Assembly (NCBI RefSeq): GCF_008764295.1
Contig: NZ_VTQX01000013.1
Coordinates: forward strand, 39,151-103,150
Reading direction: 5' to 3'
Origin: Bacillus methanolicus
Lineage (GTDB): Bacteria; Bacillota; Bacilli; Bacillales; Cytobacillaceae
DNA length: 64,000 nt
Shown: positions 1 to 8,663 of the stretch, in pieces
Numbering within the stretch: the first letter of the stretch is position 1
Layout: each line of letters starts with the position of its first letter
The notes under the pieces: generated by a model
What the model was told of the DNA's origin: nothing
What the model saw: only the letters and a program-made list of their open reading frames with translations
The model's database searches: none
Translations under genes and position numbers: made by a program

Positions 1-84
1 GCAAACTCCTTTATGTAAGCAATCGGTTAAATTTATTCATTAGATTTTGTTTAACATAGCCATTTCTGAGAAAGGGGTATAGGG

Positions 85-1908
85 GTGGAATATCGAAAAA
101 GATTGTCGGTTTTTTTCTTTACTGACTCTATTATTGTTATCACGGCATTTTTTATAGGCAGTCATTTAGTCGATTCGAATCTTAATGATAGATCGACAAC
201 ATTTTTGCTAAGTATCGTGATTTTACTTGTTAGCCATCATTTCTTTAGCTATTTATACAAACTTTATAAAAAAGCATGGATGTATGCGAGCATTGGTGAA
301 TTAATAATCGTCTTTAAAACGATTACAAATACATTTCTTTTCGTTTCCTGTTTACAGTTTATGATGTTTCAAGCGATCGATTATCGATTGCTGGTCGTTA
401 CCTGGATGCTTCATACGTTGTTGATTGGTGGTTCGCGATTTTGCTGGCGGGTCATTAACAATTCTTATAAACAGGAAGTGGATGATAAAAAACGCACTCT
501 TATTGTTGGGGCAGGTTCGGCAGGAACAATGGTGGCCAGACAATTGCTAAATAATCATTATTGTGAGTTGAAGCCAGTCGCATTTATAGATGATGATGAA
601 AAAAAGCACCAGCTTGATATACTAGGAATTCCAGTATTGGGTGGTAGGGAAAAAATTGAAAAAGTAGTGGAACATTTGGCGGTAGAAACGATTGTGATCG
701 CAATCCCATCACTCGGAAAAAGGGAGCTTAATAAAATTGTTCAGGAATGTGTGAATACGGGGAAAAAGACGCAAACGATCCCAAAATTAGAAGACATCAT
801 GACTGGAAAAGTATCAGTCAATCATTTTAGAGATGTTCAAGTAGAAGATTTATTAGGAAGAGAACCGGTACAGTTAGATACGGAAAAAATATCCGAATTT
901 ATTATGGGTAAAATCGTATTAATCACTGGCGCCGGAGGATCGATTGGATCCGAAATTTGCCGACAGATTTGCAAATTCACTCCTAAAAAGCTTATTTTAC
1001 TTGGTCATGGTGAAAATAGCATCTACACAATTATGATGGAATTGAAGGAAATGTATAGACATAAAGAGATAGAGTTTGTGGCGGAAATTGCAGATATTCA
1101 AGACGGGGATAAAATGCTGACGATAATGAGTAAGCATCATCCGAATGTAGTCTATCATGCTGCTGCACATAAACATGTTCCATTAATGGAAAGTAATCCT
1201 GAAGAAGCCGTGAAGAACAATATCATTGGAACATTGAATGTGGCAAATGCAGCAAAATGGAGTCATGTCGATGAATTTGTCATGATCTCAACGGACAAGG
1301 CAGTTAATCCAACAAGCGTAATGGGGGCTAGTAAGCGTCTCGCAGAGATCCTTATTCAAAACATCAATTTGGAAAGCGAGACGAAATTTGTTGCTGTTCG
1401 ATTTGGAAATGTCTTAGGAAGTAGAGGAAGTGTCATTCCCCTATTTAAAAGGCAAATCCAGCAAGGGGGACCTGTGACCGTTACGCACCCAGATATGGTT
1501 CGTTATTTTATGACAATTCCAGAAGCGTCTAGGTTGGTTATTCAGGCTGGAGCATTGGCAAATGGAGGCGAAATCTTTGTACTAGATATGGGTGAACCAG
1601 TAAAAATTGTCGAGTTAGCGATGAACTTAATTAAGCTATCGGGAAACTCGGTGGAGGAAATAGGGATCGAATTCACTGGGATGAGGACTGGTGAGAAATT
1701 ATATGAAGAATTACTTAATCCAAATGAATATAACGAGATTCAAGTATTTCCAAAGATCTATACGGGAAAAACAACAAATTACAATGTTGAGGCAATTATG
1801 CAACTCATTAATGAATATCCGCTATTAGACGAAACTACATTAAAGGCACGATTGCTGGAGCTAAGTAATGAGCAGGCAAAGAGCAGCAAAAAATTAGCAG
1901 TATTATAG
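85..1908 (+). CDS. epsC: Membrane-bound nucleotide-sugar 4,6-dehydratase, EpsC/CapD type
   Basis: A 607-residue protein of the membrane-anchored long-chain SDR family that dehydrates UDP-GlcNAc to a 4-keto-6-deoxy sugar. The N-terminus has about four hydrophobic helices (residues ~8-120). A CoA-binding-like Rossmann domain follows (VGAGSAG near 140-147), then the catalytic Rossmann domain (ITGAGGSIGSE near 280). The family's modified catalytic motif, with Met in place of Tyr (MGASK, M413/K417), is present. It resembles B. subtilis EpsC along its whole length. The GTG start has AAAGGGG seven bases upstream. It is the first gene of the EPS island seen here and feeds EpsN and EpsL. The 4,6-dehydratase role follows from the family; the exact substrate is inferred. 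Confidence 0.93.
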   Translation: MEYRKRLSVFFFTDSIIVITAFFIGSHLVDSNLNDRSTTFLLSIVILLVSHHFFSYLYKLYKKAWMYASIGELIIVFKTITNTFLFVSCLQFMMFQAIDYRLLVVTWMLHTLLIGGSRFCWRVINNSYKQEVDDKKRTLIVGAGSAGTMVARQLLNNHYCELKPVAFIDDDEKKHQLDILGIPVLGGREKIEKVVEHLAVETIVIAIPSLGKRELNKIVQECVNTGKKTQTIPKLEDIMTGKVSVNHFRDVQVEDLLGREPVQLDTEKISEFIMGKIVLITGAGGSIGSEICRQICKFTPKKLILLGHGENSIYTIMMELKEMYRHKEIEFVAEIADIQDGDKMLTIMSKHHPNVVYHAAAHKHVPLMESNPEEAVKNNIIGTLNVANAAKWSHVDEFVMISTDKAVNPTSVMGASKRLAEILIQNINLESETKFVAVRFGNVLGSRGSVIPLFKRQIQQGGPVTVTHPDMVRYFMTIPEASRLVIQAGALANGGEIFVLDMGEPVKIVELAMNLIKLSGNSVEEIGIEFTGMRTGEKLYEELLNPNEYNEIQVFPKIYTGKTTNYNVEAIMQLINEYPLLDETTLKARLLELSNEQAKSSKKLAVL

Positions 1909-1923
1909 ATAGGTGGGATGGAG

Positions 1924-2811
1924 ATGAGAATTAGAAAAGCGATTATTCCAGCTGCAGGGCTTGGTACGAGATTTTTACCAGCGACTAAGGCCCAACCGAA
2001 AGAAATGCTTCCAGTTGTTGATAAACCAACGATCCAGTATATTGTGGAGGAAGCAATTCGTTCAGGCATAGAGGATATTATTATTGTCACCGGGCGTGGA
2101 AAACGAGCTATTGAGGATCATTTTGATAAATCGTATGAACTGGAAGAAGTACTGCTAAAAAAACATAAATATGAAATGCTTGCCGAAGTTCAAGAAATTT
2201 CCAATTTGGCGAATATCCACTATATTAGGCAAAAGGAAGCAAAAGGTTTGGGGGATGCCATTAATTGTGCGAGCCGATTTATTGGAAATGAACCATTTGC
2301 TGTGCTTTTAGGAGATGATATTGTTCGCGGGCCAAAGCCTTGTTTGCGGCAGCTAATGGAAGTGTTTGAGCGCTATAGTACCTCCGTAGTTGGTGTTCAA
2401 GAGGTAGCACGTGAGGAAGTTAATAAGTACGGGATTATTAATCCTAAAAATGTAGATGGACGCATTATTTCTGTAGGCCATTTAGTTGAAAAGCCTTCTA
2501 TAAAAAAGGCGCCTTCCAATTATGCGATTTTGGGAAGATATATTCTTCAGCCGGATATTTTTGCGATTTTGTCAGAGCTTCCGCCCGGTGCTGGAGGAGA
2601 GATTCAATTAACAGATGCTATTAATCTATTGAATGAAAAGAAAGAAGTTTTAGCGTATGAATTTGAAGGAAAGCGCTATGACCTAGGTGATAAGTTGGGT
2701 TTTGTTAAGGCAACGATCGATTTTGCATTAGAACGGGATGAATTAAAAAATGCTGTTTTTGCTTATATACAATCTATGGTAGAAAAACAAAAAGTACTGA
2801 ACCTGAGTTGA
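1924..2811 (+). CDS. gtaB: UTP-glucose-1-phosphate uridylyltransferase
   Basis: A 295-residue GtaB/GalU protein making UDP-glucose from UTP and glucose-1-phosphate in the cytosol. The nucleotidyltransferase signature [11 protein letters not shown] lies at the N-terminus, with LLGDD in the middle and FVEKP-like (LVEKP) and [10 protein letters not shown] motifs after it. I chose ATG 1924 because AGGTGGG (1911-1917) sits seven bases before it; an ATG at 1918 abuts that site directly. With galE next door it supplies UDP-Glc/UDP-Gal for the EPS. It may be a second copy beside a housekeeping gtaB elsewhere, which this window cannot settle. Confidence 0.93.
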   Translation: MRIRKAIIPAAGLGTRFLPATKAQPKEMLPVVDKPTIQYIVEEAIRSGIEDIIIVTGRGKRAIEDHFDKSYELEEVLLKKHKYEMLAEVQEISNLANIHYIRQKEAKGLGDAINCASRFIGNEPFAVLLGDDIVRGPKPCLRQLMEVFERYSTSVVGVQEVAREEVNKYGIINPKNVDGRIISVGHLVEKPSIKKAPSNYAILGRYILQPDIFAILSELPPGAGGEIQLTDAINLLNEKKEVLAYEFEGKRYDLGDKLGFVKATIDFALERDELKNAVFAYIQSMVEKQKVLNLS

Positions 2812-2847
2812 TTCTTAATCGGAATATGACTAGGTAAAGTACTTTTT
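2789..2847 (+). terminator. Possible terminator after gtaB
   Basis: An inverted repeat AAAAAGTACT / AGTACTTTTT (2789-2798 and 2838-2847), followed by ATTTTTT. The left arm overlaps the end of gtaB and the loop is long (~39 nt), so this is a weak candidate. Confidence 0.3.
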
Positions 2848-3012
2848 ATTTTTTAGGATGGATGCTTTCGTTTCTGCATCGAGTTTCTACTATTGGTATT
2901 TTCTAGATGCATGTTGGGAATTTTCTTTCATTTATCCACCATTTGAACTTTGATTGTCCCGATCGTGCCGCAAGCATTTTTTTATATTCTTTAATTTGGA
3001 GGTGAAAGGTAA

Positions 3013-4074
3013 TTGGCCATTCTTGTAACAGGTGGAGCCGGCTATATAGGGAGCCATACATGTGTTGAGCTTTTAAATGAAGGATACGATGTCATTGTCA
3101 TCGATAACTTTGCTAATAGTCATTTGGCAGCCCTTGAAAGGATTTATATGATTACTGGCAAGAACATTAAATTATATACGGTGGATTTAACTGTTCAACA
3201 TCAAGTAGAAGCTGTGTTTATGGAGAATGAAATCGATGCAGTTATCCATTTTGCCGGTTTAAAAGCAGTGGGAGATTCTGTTAAGGTGCCACTGCGCTAT
3301 TATGAGAACAATGTGACGGGAACGATCATCCTTTGTAATTTGATGAAAAAATATCATGTGAAAAAGATGGTATTCAGTTCATCAGCTACCGTATATGGTG
3401 TTCCAGATTCAGTTCCTATTAAGGAAAACTTCAAACTGAAGCCAGTTAATCCGTACGGGCGAACGAAAATGGTGATTGAGGGAATTTTACAGGATTTATG
3501 TAGTTCAGACGAAGAATGGAGCATTTCAATTTTACGCTATTTTAATCCAATAGGTGCTCATGAAAGTGGCCTAATTGGAGAAGACCCTAATGGTATTCCC
3601 AATAATATCATGCCGGCTATTTCACAAGTGGCAGTAGGGAAGTTACCCTATTTGAAGGTTTTTGGGAATCAATATCCTACGGTGGATGGGACTGGTATAC
3701 GTGACTACATACATGTCGTCGATTTAGCTAAAGGGCATCTTAAGGCGTTGGCGCAAACGATTAAAGGGAATGGGATAGAAGCATACAATTTAGGCACGGG
3801 TAAGGGATTTAGTGTGCTCGAGTTGGTATTCGCTTTTCAAGCGGTTTCAGGAGTGGAAATTCCTTATCAAATTGTTGAACCTAGGCCAGGGGACATAGCG
3901 ATCTGCTATGCAAATCCGAATAAGGCTAAACAAATTTTGCATTGGTCTGCTGAGAGGGGAATAAGAGAGATGTGCGAAGATGCCTGGAGATGGCAGTCGA
4001 ATAATCCAGGGGGATATTCAATCTTCAATGAATTGGAGCAAGAGGACTCCTTACCTTATGTTTATGAAAAATAG
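3013..4074 (+). CDS. galE: UDP-glucose 4-epimerase
   Basis: A 353-residue extended SDR that interconverts UDP-Glc and UDP-Gal (or the GlcNAc/GalNAc pair). GGAGYIGSH binds NAD at the N-terminus, FSSSATVYG follows, and the catalytic YxxxK is at Tyr148/Lys152 (PYGRTK). The TTG start is set by GGAGGTG at 2998-3004, eight bases upstream. It sits 200 bp after gtaB and before the initiating sugar transferase, so it most likely serves EPS precursor supply. Length and motifs are typical of the family. Confidence 0.93.
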   Translation: MAILVTGGAGYIGSHTCVELLNEGYDVIVIDNFANSHLAALERIYMITGKNIKLYTVDLTVQHQVEAVFMENEIDAVIHFAGLKAVGDSVKVPLRYYENNVTGTIILCNLMKKYHVKKMVFSSSATVYGVPDSVPIKENFKLKPVNPYGRTKMVIEGILQDLCSSDEEWSISILRYFNPIGAHESGLIGEDPNGIPNNIMPAISQVAVGKLPYLKVFGNQYPTVDGTGIRDYIHVVDLAKGHLKALAQTIKGNGIEAYNLGTGKGFSVLELVFAFQAVSGVEIPYQIVEPRPGDIAICYANPNKAKQILHWSAERGIREMCEDAWRWQSNNPGGYSIFNELEQEDSLPYVYEK

Positions 4075-4156
4075 GTAACAAAGGCATGATATTTTGCGAA
4101 TATCACTTTTGTTAAAAGCTAGAAAGAAATGTAGAAGAAATAATGGAAGTGAAATG

Positions 4157-4762
4157 ATGAAAAGAATAGTCGATTTGTTGATTACATTACCGCTAGTGAT
4201 TGTTGCTGCTCCGTTGATGCTAGTGATCTCGTTTTTTATTAGATGGAAGTTAGGGACACCCATTCTTTTTAAGCAGCAAAGACCCGGTTTAAATGGAAAG
4301 CCGTTTCAACTCTATAAATTTCGTTCCATGAGTAATGAAAAAGACCAGACTGGCCAGTTACTGCCCGATCAGCAAAGAATTACACCGTTTGGCATGTTTC
4401 TCAGGAGGTATAGTCTTGACGAACTGCCGCAGCTATTCAATGTGATAAAAGGTGATGTAAGTCTTGTTGGTCCAAGACCGTTGCTAATGGAGTATCTCCC
4501 TTTGTACTCTGAGAGACAAGCGAAAAGACATTTGGTTAAGCCGGGGATAACAGGATGGGCTCAAGTTAATGGCAGAAATGCGATCACTTGGGAAGAAAAG
4601 TTTGAACTTGATGTCTGGTATGTGGAAAACCGTAGCCTTCTACTGGATCTGCGCATTTTATTGCTGACATTTTTAAAAGTTATTTCCTCAGAAAATGTAA
4701 GCCTTGATGAAATCGATTTTGAAGGTAGTGCTGATAAGAAAATATCAACGAAGTCAATGTAA
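4157..4762 (+). CDS. epsL: Initiating undecaprenyl-phosphate sugar phosphotransferase, EpsL type
   Basis: A bacterial sugar transferase (~201 residues) that places the first sugar-1-phosphate on undecaprenyl phosphate at the membrane. One N-terminal hydrophobic helix (IVDLLITLPLVIVAAPLML) is followed by KFRSM, DELPQLFNVIKGD, LVGPRP and KPGITGWAQVNGR, the conserved catalytic blocks. I chose ATG 4157 (an adjacent ATG is at 4154) because the family begins MxKRxxDL; an upstream TTG extension lacks a ribosome binding site. It lies between galE and epsN, as in eps-type loci. The sugar is probably the EpsC/EpsN product. Confidence 0.9.
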   Translation: MKRIVDLLITLPLVIVAAPLMLVISFFIRWKLGTPILFKQQRPGLNGKPFQLYKFRSMSNEKDQTGQLLPDQQRITPFGMFLRRYSLDELPQLFNVIKGDVSLVGPRPLLMEYLPLYSERQAKRHLVKPGITGWAQVNGRNAITWEEKFELDVWYVENRSLLLDLRILLLTFLKVISSENVSLDEIDFEGSADKKISTKSM

Positions 4763-4795
4763 GAAATGAAATCATTAGGAAAGGGAGGAGTCACT

Positions 4796-5956
4796 TTGCT
4801 CAACGCAAAGGTAGAAAAGAGAATTCATTTATCTCCGCCCCATATGAGTGGAGAAGAATGGAAATATATTACTGAAGCGTTCCAAAGCAATTGGGTTGCG
4901 CCATTAGGGAAAAACGTAGATGAATTTGAAAACGAGATAGCGGCGTATGTTGGAGTAAAGGGAGCGGTTGCTGTAAGCTCAGGGACTGCGGCGCTTCATT
5001 TGGCTCTTTCTTTATTACATGTAAAAGCCGGAGATACGGTGTTTTGTTCGAGCTTAACCTTTGTTGCTTCAGCAAATCCAATTTTATATCAAGGAGCTAC
5101 GCCTATTTTTATCGATTCTGAGCCAGAAACGTGGAATATGTCGCCTCAAGCTTTAGAACAAGCTTTATTTGAGGCTTTTCGTGAAGGCAGGCTGCCAAAG
5201 GCTGTCATCATTGTTCATATTTATGGGCAATCAGCAAAGATGGAGGAATTGACAGCGATTTGCTACAAATACGGAGTTCCGATTATCGAAGATGCTGCAG
5301 AATCATTAGGTTCATCTTATAAAGGAAAAATGAGTGGGAGCTTTGGTGAGTTTGCCATTTTTTCCTTTAATGGCAACAAAATTATTACAACTTCAGGAGG
5401 AGGTATGCTTGTATCCAACAATGTTGAGGCATTAGAAAAGGCGCGGTTTTTGGCAACTCAAGCAAGAGAGCCTGCCAGTCACTATCAGCATAAGGAAATG
5501 GGCTACAATTATCGGTTGAGTAATGTATTAGCAGGAATCGGCAGGGGACAGATGGAGGTATTGGAGAAGCGTATACAAAAGAAGCGAGAAATTTTTGCAA
5601 AGTACAAACAAGAGCTTGGCCAACTTCCAGGAATCCGATTTATGCCAGAGTTAGAAAACACATGTTCAAATCGCTGGCTAACAGTCTGCCTAATTGATCA
5701 AAATGCAGTTGAAAAAAACAGGGATCACCTCCTTAAAGTGTTAACGAATGAAAATATAGAAGCAAGGCCGGTGTGGAAGCCGCTCCATATGCAACCCCTT
5801 TTTAATAGAAATAGATTTTATCCTCATGTTCAAGATCATATCATTTCAGAGCAATTATTTTTAAACGGACTTTGTTTGCCTTCGGGAACGAGTATGACTT
5901 TAGAGGAACAGATGAGAGTGATTAATTGTATAAAAAATCAATGCTCTAGCTTTTAG
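4796..5956 (+). CDS. epsN: DegT/DnrJ/EryC1 sugar aminotransferase, EpsN type
   Basis: A 386-residue PLP-dependent aminotransferase that would aminate the 4-keto sugar made by EpsC to give a UDP-4-amino sugar. The Schiff-base lysine is K195 in FNGNKIITTSGGG, and EDAAESLG carries the PLP-contact acid. It opens with IHLSPPHMSGEEW, as EpsN does. The TTG start at 4796 is supported by AAGGGAGGAG at 4781-4790; the ATG at 4766 has no such site. No EpsM-type acetyltransferase follows, unlike B. subtilis, where one sits between epsL and epsN. Confidence 0.92.
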   Translation: MLNAKVEKRIHLSPPHMSGEEWKYITEAFQSNWVAPLGKNVDEFENEIAAYVGVKGAVAVSSGTAALHLALSLLHVKAGDTVFCSSLTFVASANPILYQGATPIFIDSEPETWNMSPQALEQALFEAFREGRLPKAVIIVHIYGQSAKMEELTAICYKYGVPIIEDAAESLGSSYKGKMSGSFGEFAIFSFNGNKIITTSGGGMLVSNNVEALEKARFLATQAREPASHYQHKEMGYNYRLSNVLAGIGRGQMEVLEKRIQKKREIFAKYKQELGQLPGIRFMPELENTCSNRWLTVCLIDQNAVEKNRDHLLKVLTNENIEARPVWKPLHMQPLFNRNRFYPHVQDHIISEQLFLNGLCLPSGTSMTLEEQMRVINCIKNQCSSF

Positions 5957-6012
5957 TTTGATGAAGTGCTGTTCTACTTTTTAAATTAAATTTATCTTAA
6001 AGAGGTTAAAAT

Positions 6013-6348
6013 ATGATCGGGAAAAATATCGCAAAAATACGGAAAAAAAGAGGTTATAACCTGTCTGAGTTAGCAGAGTTGTCGAATATTTCGAAGTCAT
6101 ACTTGAGCAATATTGAACGCAATATTAATAACAACCCCTATGTAGAAGTGCTGCAGAGAATTGCCAAAGTCTTAAATGTGGATTTTATGATGTTAATAGA
6201 ACCAGATTTAAATATAGAATCGCATTTATATAGAGAACAAGAATGGAGTGCTCTCCTGAAAGAGCTTAAGGAATTGGGGATTGAAAAGAATGATATTCGT
6301 GAATATCAAACCCTAGTTGAATTTATTAAATGGCAAAATAGCAGATGA
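6013..6348 (+). CDS. SinR/SlrR-like transcriptional regulator
   Basis: A 111-residue protein, the same length as B. subtilis SinR. An N-terminal XRE helix-turn-helix (IAKIRKKRGYNLSELAELS...SKSYLSNIERN, ~6-60) is followed by a C-terminal hooked helical segment (EWSALLKELKELGIEKNDIREY, ~76-100) like the part of SinR that binds SinI. SinR represses eps and matrix genes in B. subtilis. Here the gene lies inside the island, directly before epsA. No SinI-like partner is visible nearby. It may be a SinR paralogue or an SlrR equivalent. A SinR-type palindrome occurs at 22697-22712. Confidence 0.87.
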   Translation: MIGKNIAKIRKKRGYNLSELAELSNISKSYLSNIERNINNNPYVEVLQRIAKVLNVDFMMLIEPDLNIESHLYREQEWSALLKELKELGIEKNDIREYQTLVEFIKWQNSR

Positions 6349-6411
6349 GGTTCCTCTAAATTAATCAAGGAGGTAAGACTAGACTGTTTGTCTACTAAAT
6401 TGGAGGTTACA

Positions 6412-7155
6412 ATGGAGAAATCAATTAGTATGAAGGAGCTTCTTGGAATATTGATAAAGCGCTGGAAATTGATTATCATTCTGACTTTTTTAATGGGAGT
6501 AGTGAGCGGAACTGTAACTTATTTTTTGCTCACTCCTAAATATGAAGCATCTACACAAATTTTAGTTAATCAGAAGGATACAATTACCCAATTTGATCCT
6601 TCGCAAATGCGAGGGAATGTGGAATTAATTAATACGTACAGCGTAATTATTAAAAGCCCGGTTATTTTGGAGAAAGTGATTGAAAAGCTAAAACTTAGTC
6701 AAAATGTAGAAGAGTTAAATCGAAATATTGTTGTGAACAGTGAAGCGGAGTCACAAGTATTTTCCATCACAGTTTCTGATAGTAAACCAGAACGAGCAGT
6801 GAGAATAGCGAATACGATTTCAGACACATTTCAACAAGATATAAAGAGCATTATGAATGTGGATAATGTAAATATATTGGCGAAGGCAGAATTAAAGGAA
6901 GATCCGATTCCAGTTAGTCCTAAACCACTTATTAATATCGCGATCGGAATCATTTTTGGCATGATGGTGGGAGTAGGTTTAGCTCTCCTTATTGAATATT
7001 TGGACAATTCTTTGGAAAGCGTTGATGAAATTGAGGCCTATTTGGGGCTACCTGTGCTTGGCTCGATTCAGAAAATACCGAAGAAAAAGGGGCGGCCAAG
7101 AGCTAAATCCAAGAGAACGGGAGTTGATATTATTGAGTCGCAAGTCAAGGGTTAG
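6412..7155 (+). CDS. epsA: Polysaccharide co-polymerase / BY-kinase activator, EpsA type (Wzz)
   Basis: A Wzz-domain membrane protein (~247 residues) that controls chain length and activates the adjacent tyrosine kinase. Two transmembrane helices (near residues 24-44 and ~175-198) flank an extracellular domain, and KYEASTQILVNQ and the PVSPKP motif before the second helix are typical. ATG 6412 has GGAGG at 6402-6406; an in-frame TTG at 6388 with AAGGAGG upstream is an alternative. The gene overlaps epsB. It lies 60 bp after the SinR-like gene with no room for a clear promoter, so the two may be cotranscribed. Confidence 0.9.
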   Translation: MEKSISMKELLGILIKRWKLIIILTFLMGVVSGTVTYFLLTPKYEASTQILVNQKDTITQFDPSQMRGNVELINTYSVIIKSPVILEKVIEKLKLSQNVEELNRNIVVNSEAESQVFSITVSDSKPERAVRIANTISDTFQQDIKSIMNVDNVNILAKAELKEDPIPVSPKPLINIAIGIIFGMMVGVGLALLIEYLDNSLESVDEIEAYLGLPVLGSIQKIPKKKGRPRAKSKRTGVDIIESQVKG

Positions 7156-7819
7156 GGAAAAAAAGAGCGGGATTCCGTTAGTTGCCTATAATTACCCAAG
7201 AGAAGTTATTTCTGAGCAATATCGATTAATTAGGACGAATATTTTGTTTGCATCAGTAGATGAAGAAGTAAAATCGATTATGATTACCTCTTCTGAACCA
7301 GGGGATGGGAAATCAACAACTGCGGCAAATTTAGCTATCGTCCTTGCGCAGCAAGGAAAAAAAGTATTACTTGTAGATGCAGATTTAAGGAAGCCTAGCA
7401 TCCACTATTCTTTCCAATTGAGCAATATGTTCGGTTTAACAAGCATATTAACGAAGGATATTGACATTGATGGCGCAGTTTCAAATTCCTATATCGGAAA
7501 TCTTCAAATTTTAAATAGTGGTCCTATCCCACCTAATCCGTCAGAACTATTAAATTCAAAAGCAATGGAGAACTTAATGAAGGAATTAAACACCCTTTAT
7601 GATTATGTAATCTATGATACGCCTCCGTTGCTGGTAGTCGCAGATCCGCAAATTATTGCCAATAAGTGTGACGGAACCGTTTTGGTGATTGCAAGTGGAA
7701 AAACGCAAAAAGACCGTGCTTTGAAAGCGAAGGAGCTATTAGTGAAAGCAAAATCAAAAATTTTAGGAGTCGTCGTTAATGGCGTGGAATCGATGAAGGA
7801 TGAGTATTATGGTCGATAG
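7133..7819 (+). CDS. epsB: Bacterial tyrosine kinase, EpsB/CpsD type
   Basis: A BY-kinase (~228 residues) with Walker A EPGDGKS (K60), Walker A' VLLVDADLRKP and Walker B VIYDTPP. It autophosphorylates and is activated by the neighbouring EpsA. I chose TTG 7133 (GGGAG upstream), giving a protein that starts just before the family's conserved region and overlaps epsA by 23 bases. Longer in-frame extensions run through epsA coding sequence. The C-terminal tyrosine cluster is short, with only one YY pair in KDEYYGR. It functions at the membrane with EpsA and is opposed by the following phosphatase. Confidence 0.9.
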   Translation: MSRKSRVREKKSGIPLVAYNYPREVISEQYRLIRTNILFASVDEEVKSIMITSSEPGDGKSTTAANLAIVLAQQGKKVLLVDADLRKPSIHYSFQLSNMFGLTSILTKDIDIDGAVSNSYIGNLQILNSGPIPPNPSELLNSKAMENLMKELNTLYDYVIYDTPPLLVVADPQIIANKCDGTVLVIASGKTQKDRALKAKELLVKAKSKILGVVVNGVESMKDEYYGR

Positions 7820-7845
7820 TCTAAAAAACGGGGAGGCATTCATTA

Positions 7846-8610
7846 GTGATAGATTTACATTGTCATATTATTCCGGATGTTGATGATGGTCCATCACATA
7901 TCTCACAGTTTTTAGAAATGGCTCACATGGCTGTGGAGCAGGGAGTGACTCATCTATTTGCTACTCCCCATCATTTAAATGGAAGCTATGAAAATCCTAA
8001 AAATAAAATTTTGCAAATGACACGTCAATATTCCAATTATCTGGTCGAAGAGAAGATTCCATTGGTGCTACATCCAGGGCAAGAATTGAGAGTTCACCGT
8101 GAGATTTTTGAAACCATTGAAAAAGATGAAATGTTAACACTTGATAATCAAGGAAAATATGTATTACTGGAGCTACCTAGCACGAATGTCCCCAATTATC
8201 TTCATGAAGTGGTTTATGAATTAAGATTACGGGGGATGACGCCCATTATCCCGCACCCTGAACGAAATGTAAAAATTGTAGAAGAACCGGATTTACTATA
8301 TGATTTGCTCGCAGAAGGAGCATTAACGCAATTAACCGCTGGAAGCATTCTTGGACAGTTTGGGAAAAAAATAAAGAGCTTCTCGGAAAAATTAATCGAG
8401 CATCAATGGACTCATTTTATAGCATCGGATGCCCATAATACGCGCTCTCGAGGCTTTTTTCTCCAGCAAGCGTATGAAGCGCTGACTAAAAAATTTGGCA
8501 TGGATGCGATCTTTTATTACAAGGAAAATGCAGAACTGCTTTTACGTGGACAAAATATCGTAGCCGAAGAAGCGAAACCGATGCGAAGGAAAATCTTTGG
8601 CTTTATTTAG
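7846..8610 (+). CDS. PHP-family tyrosine-protein phosphatase (CpsB/CapC/YwqE type)
   Basis: A 254-residue metal-dependent phosphotyrosine phosphatase of the PHP superfamily that dephosphorylates BY-kinases. Metal ligands are visible as DLHCHIIPDVDDG (residues 3-15), the HPERN motif near 141 and SDAHN near 195. The GTG start is preceded by GGGGAGG. It lies 26 bases after epsB, forming the usual co-polymerase/kinase/phosphatase trio. B. subtilis eps lacks this gene in its operon, so the arrangement resembles capsule loci of other Firmicutes. Confidence 0.9.
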   Translation: MIDLHCHIIPDVDDGPSHISQFLEMAHMAVEQGVTHLFATPHHLNGSYENPKNKILQMTRQYSNYLVEEKIPLVLHPGQELRVHREIFETIEKDEMLTLDNQGKYVLLELPSTNVPNYLHEVVYELRLRGMTPIIPHPERNVKIVEEPDLLYDLLAEGALTQLTAGSILGQFGKKIKSFSEKLIEHQWTHFIASDAHNTRSRGFFLQQAYEALTKKFGMDAIFYYKENAELLLRGQNIVAEEAKPMRRKIFGFI

Positions 8611-8663
8611 CGGGAAATTGAGGGAAAATCACTACGTTAATCAATCAAGGAGAAGTAAATGAT

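Noticed and set aside
1779..2090. 103-codon minus-strand frame across the epsC/gtaB junction
   Set aside because: Antisense to two clearly conserved genes; a shadow frame.
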